From assembly GCA_013350335.1 (NCBI GenBank), contig CM023540.1, positions 27,507,175 through 27,571,174 of the forward strand: a stretch of DNA of 64,000 nucleotides, in the 5' to 3' direction. The position numbers and the translations under genes were made by a program. Each line of letters begins with the position of its first letter. Within the stretch, counting starts at the first letter, position 1. Under the pieces are notes generated by a model. That model saw nothing but the letters and a program-made list of their open reading frames with translations. It ran no database searches and was not told where the DNA came from. The DNA comes from Chimonanthus salicifolius. Taxonomy: Eukaryota; Streptophyta; Magnoliopsida; Laurales; Calycanthaceae. Positions 58,216-64,000 of this stretch are shown here, one piece after another.

Positions 58216-59170
58216 AACCCCACTGTTTAACAGCAGGTTTAGGTGGATTGGATCATTGGACCTATTTAATAATTATGTCGATAATAGAAGAAATATCTCT
58301 TTAAATATGACAGGTTCAAATAAGCAGACAGGTTGGATTAATTTTGCATAAGTCAACCTCTTAAAAGGTGATTAAACATTAAAATATATTGAATTATGCA
58401 TCACGAGTAATTAGAATATAGAAGTTAGGATGATGCAATCAAATATTTAATTAAAAATATGAATGTGGTGAAGATTCCAATAAATCTGGCCATGTTTACT
58501 AAGTAGATATACATGCATAATCACTGGTTTTAGCCTTAATTTTAGTCATTGGCACATGGGTTTAGAAAATTGGGGTAAGAGAAAACCTACAAAGTAGAAA
58601 GGGTTGATTTTAAGGGCTTTCGAGTCCATTATCATTCTGTCCAATTCAGATTTTCTAACATACTTCTGTCTTCTTCTGCTCCATTACTTTCTTTTGATGA
58701 TGAAATTGGATTTGATTGGGTCAATTATTTACAATGGAGACAACTCACTTCCTCAAATGGGTCCTGCTTGTTGGATCCACACCCAACAAAGACCCGACAT
58801 GGATACTCTATATTTTTTTTAAAAAAAAAAAAACCTTAAAATCAAGCACCAAGTTCATGGTTAAAAATGGGCATTGTCAAGTGGTTAGTATTTTGGGCTT
58901 CAAAGGGCCCAACCGGTGAGAAGGGTTATTTGGGCTCTGTCTATACTCTAAAGGAACCGGATTCTACTTTTAGCCCAATAATTAAATGGACCAACCCAGC
59001 CCAATTTCTGAGTGTTTTCTTCAATCAGCCGACCTAACCTAGAGTCCTAGATACGCATTTTGTATGGTGTTTATGGACCCTGAATCTTAACAAGCAGGGC
59101 CCATTGTTTTGACAAACAGTAGGGCTTTGTGCACCTGTCTACTAAGTACAAGATCTGAACCGTTGGATCA
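58216..59170. other. AT-rich intergenic DNA, no gene seen
   Basis: No supportable gene. Confidence 0.45.
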
Positions 59171-59178
59171 CGCTAAAG

Positions 59179-59305
59179 CAGGGGTTTAAAATTCAGTATC
59201 GGCCGATATTTTTCTCGCTCTTAATTTTTTTTAAAAAAAAAAATATATGAATATCGGCTGATATCGACGATATATATCGAATATCGGCTGATATCTCAAC
59301 TCCTG
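59179..59305. mobile_element. hAT-type MITE, ATCGGCCGAT family, copy 9 (127 bp, shortest)
   Basis: Ends CAGGGGTTTAAAATTC and CAACTCCTG. Flanks CGCTAAAG (59171-59178) and CTCTAGAG (59306-59313) match at 6 of 8. Interior motifs GTATCGGCCGATATT and ATATCGGCTGATAT. Confidence 0.75.
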
Positions 59306-59313
59306 CTCTAGAG

Positions 59314-60176
59314 TAATATTGCTATATGGCATGGTCCAAGAAGACACACTGTATTTCTCATAGATACTTGATCCGAAGTGGGTCCCACCCTCAGTTACAA
59401 ATTTTAGATGAAATCCTTGAACATGGACTGAAATATAAATTTTGAAAATATAAGTAATTTTTCATAAAATCGTATTGGCTAATATTTGTTAACTTTTGGA
59501 TGAATTTTCGGTCAAAATTCGATATATTTTTTTTATATCATATTTTACAAATTTCAGTCGTACTTTGATTATTTCACTCAGTTATGAATTTAGATGCCCA
59601 GAGATTAAAAAAAAAAATTCACTGAAATTTATAACTCAGTCAAAAGGATTTGTTGGTTAGGTGAACGTGGACTTTCCTTATTTTGGTAGACTTTGTGGCA
59701 TCCCTAACCACAGTGGACCCCAACCAATCAACGGTCAATATCTCTCCTACAGGATCAAAGGAGTACTGTCAAAGACTCGAAGAATATTTGCATTTTGTGG
59801 TCCATTTTCATCAATCTAAATCTTCAAAATTGATGATGGATAACCTCAATAAATTGTAGTAAAATATCCACCGTTGGATTGAATATGGATTACTCATTAA
59901 ATTAAACTACAATATCCACCGTCGCGTTAAATATGACCCAAATTCAGTTCGTCGATCAAATATCATGATGATCGGACATTTATATAGATTGATCGAAGTG
60001 GGCCCCAGACGCCCCACATGGGTAAGGAATCTACACAGAATCTCAAATGCTGACATCATATTTTTGAGAAGGAATCTTCCCTGTCGTTTACACTAGGATG
60101 TTTGGACAATCTCCTCTCATTTGGAATATGTTATCTGCAATTTCTCAATCAGAGAGAGAGATACAACTCCAAAATC
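59314..60176 (+). promoter_or_regulatory. Upstream region of the PLUTO-like gene
   Basis: A TATA-like TTATATAGA at about 59980-59988 lies about 190 bp before the ATG. An out-of-frame ATG at 60128 opens a 25-codon upstream ORF that ends at 60205, past the main start. No other gene is seen. Confidence 0.45.
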
Positions 60177-61874
60177 ATGGGGTCCAAATCCCTGCAACTT
60201 CATAATCTCCAACCCATCTTCTCCATCCCTACGAAGAAATCGAAGCCCCCTTCTCTCCTCATCAATCGCCATGTCTTCCGATCATCACCACCACCATCAT
60301 CCACCATTCATCATCACCAGCAAACCTCCTTTCTACTGCTACAAACCAAAACTTCTACTTCAATGGCAGCAGCGAAACAAAATTCAGAATCCGAACCCGA
60401 TGCCTATGCCGATGCCGCCCTTACCAACGATGACCTTAGGCCAACATCACCCGCTCAGAGGACTTTCTCTGGATGGGAGATGGCCAGCCTCTGGGTGGGC
60501 CTAGTTGTCGGTGTGCCAACCTACTACCTTGCCGGCAGCCTTGTCGATCTCGGCATGGCTTGGTGGCAAGGAATCGCCACCGTCGTCGTCGCTAACATCA
60601 TCCTCTTGATCCCTCTTGTACTCACCGGCCACCCTGGGACCCGGTATGGAATCTCCTTCCCCGTCCTTGCCCGGTCGGCTTTTGGAATTCGCGGTGCTCA
60701 TGTCCCAACTCTTCTTCGGGCACTCGTTGGATGTGGCTGGTTCGGCATCGAGTCATGGATTGGGGGTGAGGCCGTCTTTCTTCTCCTCCCGATGTCGATC
60801 AAGAAGTCCAATTGGGCCCACTACCTGCCGTGGCTGGGCACTTCGGCTCTCGAATTTGCCTGCTTCATCTTCTTCTGGCTGACCCAAATGGCAATTATCT
60901 GGAAAGGAATGGATGGAATTCGAGACCTTGAGAAGTACTCTGCTCCAATTCTTATTCTACTTACTTCATGCCTTCTCTGCTGGGCCTACGTCAATGCCGG
61001 CGGCTTCGGTCGCATGCTCTCCTCCTCTTCCCGCCTCTCCAAAGTTGAATTCTGGTCTCTGTTCTTCCCTTCTCTTACAGCAAACATCAGCTTCTGGGCC
61101 ACGCTTGCTCTCAACATACCCGATTTCACTCGATATGCAAAGAGCCAAACTGATCAGATCATAGGCCAAGTGGGCCTCCCCATCTTCATGGGCCTGTTCA
61201 CATTCGTCGGCCTCGCAGTCACCTCCTCCACAGAAGTGATCTTTGGCCGCGTCATTTCTAGTCCAATTCAGCTGCTCGGTGAGATCGGTGGCGTCTTTAC
61301 CATTTTCCTTGCCATATTCGGAATCAGCCTTGCCACTCTCACCACCAATATTGCAGCCAACATCGTCGCCCCGGCCAATGCACTAGTCAATCTCAGCCCA
61401 TCAAAATTCAGCTTTAGGAAAGGGGCGCTGCTGACGGCGATTCTGGGTATTGTTTGCCAGCCTTGGAGGCTGCTCCGGTCGAGTGAAAGCTTTGTCTATA
61501 CATGGTTGGTGAGTTACTCTGCTCTCTTAGGCCCAATTGGAGGTATAATTCTCGTCGATTACTATCTCATTCGACGCACTGTTTTGGATGTCAATGCATT
61601 GTACTCCAGTAGCCCTCTCGGCCCTTATTACTATTGCAGAGGATTCAATGTAGCTGCATTAGTAGCTCTGCTCGTCGGTATTCTGCCTGTAGTACCGGGT
61701 TTCCTTCACAAGGTCGGAATACTCAAGTTGGTAGCCGATGTTTTCGTCCTCATCTATAACAATTCTTGGTTCATCAGCTTCTTCTTCTCCGGAATTGTTT
61801 ATTGGGTTCTCTCTGGTTTGAGATCGATAGGCGAGAGCTCTCAACCCATAGATCCCCTGTTGAATGCTTCCTAA
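60177..61874 (+). CDS. PLUTO: Plastid nucleobase (purine/uracil) transporter, NCS1 family, PLUTO-like
   Basis: Intronless, 565 residues. NCS1 transporters move nucleobases with protons; plants have a single member, PLUTO, in the plastid envelope, which supplies uracil, guanine and adenine. The first ATG in frame is 60177 ([12 protein letters not shown]..); a TTG further upstream was not accepted. Residues 1-60 are rich in Ser/Thr/His and poor in acids, as a chloroplast transit peptide should be. The family core follows: [19 protein letters not shown] (first membrane helix), [21 protein letters not shown], the conserved [18 protein letters not shown] loop, and [15 protein letters not shown], with about twelve hydrophobic helices in all, and [18 protein letters not shown] plus VDYYLIRR near the C-terminal part. 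Length is slightly shorter than the Arabidopsis protein, mostly in the transit region. It is GC-richer than the surroundings, so shadow ORFs appear in other frames. No defects seen. Confidence 0.93.
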   Translation: MGSKSLQLHNLQPIFSIPTKKSKPPSLLINRHVFRSSPPPSSTIHHHQQTSFLLLQTKTSTSMAAAKQNSESEPDAYADAALTNDDLRPTSPAQRTFSGWEMASLWVGLVVGVPTYYLAGSLVDLGMAWWQGIATVVVANIILLIPLVLTGHPGTRYGISFPVLARSAFGIRGAHVPTLLRALVGCGWFGIESWIGGEAVFLLLPMSIKKSNWAHYLPWLGTSALEFACFIFFWLTQMAIIWKGMDGIRDLEKYSAPILILLTSCLLCWAYVNAGGFGRMLSSSSRLSKVEFWSLFFPSLTANISFWATLALNIPDFTRYAKSQTDQIIGQVGLPIFMGLFTFVGLAVTSSTEVIFGRVISSPIQLLGEIGGVFTIFLAIFGISLATLTTNIAANIVAPANALVNLSPSKFSFRKGALLTAILGIVCQPWRLLRSSESFVYTWLVSYSALLGPIGGIILVDYYLIRRTVLDVNALYSSSPLGPYYYCRGFNVAALVALLVGILPVVPGFLHKVGILKLVADVFVLIYNNSWFISFFFSGIVYWVLSGLRSIGESSQPIDPLLNAS

Positions 61875-64000
61875 TAATGTATTCATTGTGCTGATTGAAG
61901 GAAAATAATAATAATAACCATGTAAACAAGTAACTTCATACTTTGCATTCCAAATCAAAATTTGAATTTTCTGGGATTTGGGGACCTCTGTTGGGGCCCA
62001 TTTGATTGAACCATTAATTGGGCCTGAGCTTAACAGCCAGATCCATTAAGTAGAAGAGGTCCAAACCTTAGTGAAGATTTGATCTAGCCATCTAGGGCGG
62101 TTAACAGGATGGCCATTTCGTGGACAATAGAAGCATTAGCTCCAAGCCCATTTAACATAGATCCTGTCTTGGTTCAGGCCCCATATGGTTATTATTCTCC
62201 CGGACCAAGCTTACCTGATCAAACAGAGACTATAGGGCCCCCCCAAGTCCAACCATGGGCCCTTTTATTCTATAAGGTGGTGATGTGTGTGATTCTTTAT
62301 ATATGATTTTATTTTGATACAAGTTATGCTTTGTTTTCTTTATATTAATGGCCTGGCGAGAGTCTGATGAGACTTAGAGGCGAAGCTTTGCCTTGTCCGT
62401 TCCTAAATGAGCCATGTAATTCGGTCAGGCTTTAAAAAAACTTGCCTCAGTCTAAACTACAAATTCATAAACTAGACTGGTTAGATCATGTCATAGGTAG
62501 AATGGTGTTCGAGCATGGGATATAAGTTGGACAGAGTCATTGGTTAAGACACTAATCATTGATTAAATGTTTAATTAGGTTGGACCATAGGTCAAGAGTT
62601 AACTCCAGTAGTAGATTGGATTGAGTTGATTATGAGTCATATGTTGAATTAGTTGGGTCAGAGATTGAGTTATAGGTAGCAATGGGTTTGGATCTTGGGC
62701 CATAAGTTGAGTTGGGCCACAATAATCTATGAGTTGGGTAATAGGCCTTAAAATTCATAAGTAATGGAAACTATTATCCATCTCGTACCTTAAAAATTCA
62801 TTTCCAACTGCATGAAATGACCGAGTCATGGAAATCATTTTTCATGAAAAAAGTTTACACGGAAAAATAAAAAGTAATTTTAACGTAGAAATTGTTTTCT
62901 ATTCCATATAAATTGTTGTGCACAAAAATGGCCTTTAGCATTGGATTTTTATCTAATTTGGGTTACGTAATGTGGGATTGACCCATTTAGCTCAGTTTAC
63001 TGATAATATGAAACATCACCTATAATTTTCTTTTTTAATGATCACTTGGACACTATTTTTACCATACGCACCTCGGGTAGAATTCACAATTTGAAGTCGT
63101 GATGGATTAATTGAAAAGATATTTACTTAAGCATGTGACTGACCAAAAACTACCTTCATTAGATCAATCAAAACTTATTTGTAAAGTCTCAAAAGTTAAG
63201 TCATTAAAAATAATTTCCAAATTTATTTTGAAGAATTTATAGAATATAATTTGATTTATTTTTTTTATGACCAAGGTCTCCTGTCCTTTTTAGAGTACCC
63301 TACTAATTCTCAAGACATATGAAAGCCTCACTACCTATAAACCGGATAACTCTACGGTCGGAGGGCCCTTTAAGGTGAAGTTTTTCTTTTTCTTTAAATT
63401 AAAATTTGCTATTGTAAGGATAATACATAAATATTTGTTTGGATTTTGGAGGACTATTCTCATCCAATGGCATACTTTTCTTCAAATTCTACTTTCTAGA
63501 ACTTTTACTTGGTCTTCTAAAATTGGATGACTGCTACATAACAATTCAACCTAGGGCTAAGACTTCCAATTACTATATAGTAAATTAGTTAAAATTCCAA
63601 TCCCATCTGTTACTTTCACCACTCCAAAACTTGAAAATTTCTAATAGCAGTGTTTTAATATGTATATTATATTCCTTTTTATGACCCAAGTGTCCAGAGA
63701 AAGCGAGAAAAGCTTTTTGGGATGGGATGGGTTACCATACTTTTCTCTTAAATCGGATATTTTTCTTTATTTCATTTTTACTCTTTCATATTTATTACAA
63801 ATATGTCATCCCTCTTTATTATGAATGAATAAAATGAGAATAATGTCGCATTAAATAAAAAGTATGGTGTACGTATCAAAACTAAAAAATCCTCATACTA
63901 TATGTGCCTCTATATGTACTTACATTAATTCCATTTACTTAATCTATTAAAAAGATATATGTTTGAATTATAGAGTCTACCAAACATCATTTTGAATGAG
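61875..64000. other. 3' flank of the PLUTO-like gene and AT-rich intergenic DNA
   Basis: An AATAATAATAATAACC run near 61904-61920 may belong to the gene's polyadenylation region. A 65-codon ORF at 62109-62306 has no recognisable family. Around 62460-62760 GGTTGGGCC/GAGTTGGG motifs look like old transposon debris. No gene is supported. Confidence 0.45.

Noticed and set aside
60102..60176. Longer N terminus of the PLUTO-like protein from a TTG codon
   Set aside because: TTG is not a usual plant start, and the first in-frame ATG (60177) gives a good transit peptide.
62109..62306. 65-codon ORF after the PLUTO-like gene
   Set aside because: No family recognised and surrounded by degenerate repeat motifs; not supportable as a gene.

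Overview
This is nuclear DNA of a flowering plant. Genes have GT..AG introns, the protein families are plant ones (cytosolic HSP70 with the conserved intron after codon 73, an SCPL51-type carboxypeptidase, an ATL RING-H2 ligase, a PLUTO-type plastid nucleobase transporter), and the AT-rich intergenic DNA is full of MITEs, SINEs and degraded retroelements. No bacterial-style genes, operons or CRISPR arrays are visible. The species cannot be named from this sequence. All family names rest on motif recognition by eye; no search was run.

Layout. 1-3.6 kb: a tandem array of hairpin units, then a 1.75-kb Mutator-like foldback element with its own nested hairpin array and a perfect 9-bp target-site duplication (TSD). 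4.5-19 kb: an HSP70 cluster with an almost intact but frameshifted copy (6526-9247), a C-terminal remnant carried on a duplicated 3' flank (about 10.07-11.13 kb), and a pseudogene copy with stops and frameshifts (16524-19032). 19.6-21 kb: a direct duplication hit by two different hAT-type elements. 24.9-25.3 kb: a small GC-rich conserved plant gene on the minus strand. 26-41 kb: gene-poor and AT-rich, with many short DNA transposons, one LINE fragment and SINEs. 41.2-46.5 kb: a 13-exon SCPL51-like gene on the plus strand with two single-base frameshifts, followed at 47.9-48.4 kb by a decayed partial copy. 49.0-51.6 kb: a 2.67-kb hAT-type element carrying a promoter-like region, a 160-bp tandem array and an unidentified ORF. 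52.8-53.6 kb: an intronless ATL RING-H2 gene (minus). 55.0-55.3 kb: a TRIM-like miniature retroelement. 60.2-61.9 kb: an intronless PLUTO-like transporter gene.

The main result is the transposon landscape. One family (ends CAGGGGT..ACCCCTG, interior packed with the palindrome ATCGGCCGAT) appears about ten times, from 127 bp to 2.67 kb. Several copies have perfect 8-bp TSDs, which places it in the hAT superfamily. A second 8-bp-TSD family (ends TAGGGCTGCAAC, interior rich in GGGTCGGGTT) appears five times. A Mutator-like family appears as a long foldback form and a 94-bp form, each with a perfect 9-bp TSD. The genes do not form a pathway; each is an independent housekeeping, regulatory or transport gene.

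Caution: the HSP70 copy and the SCPL gene are each broken only by one-base indels. These may be real mutations or consensus errors in the assembly.
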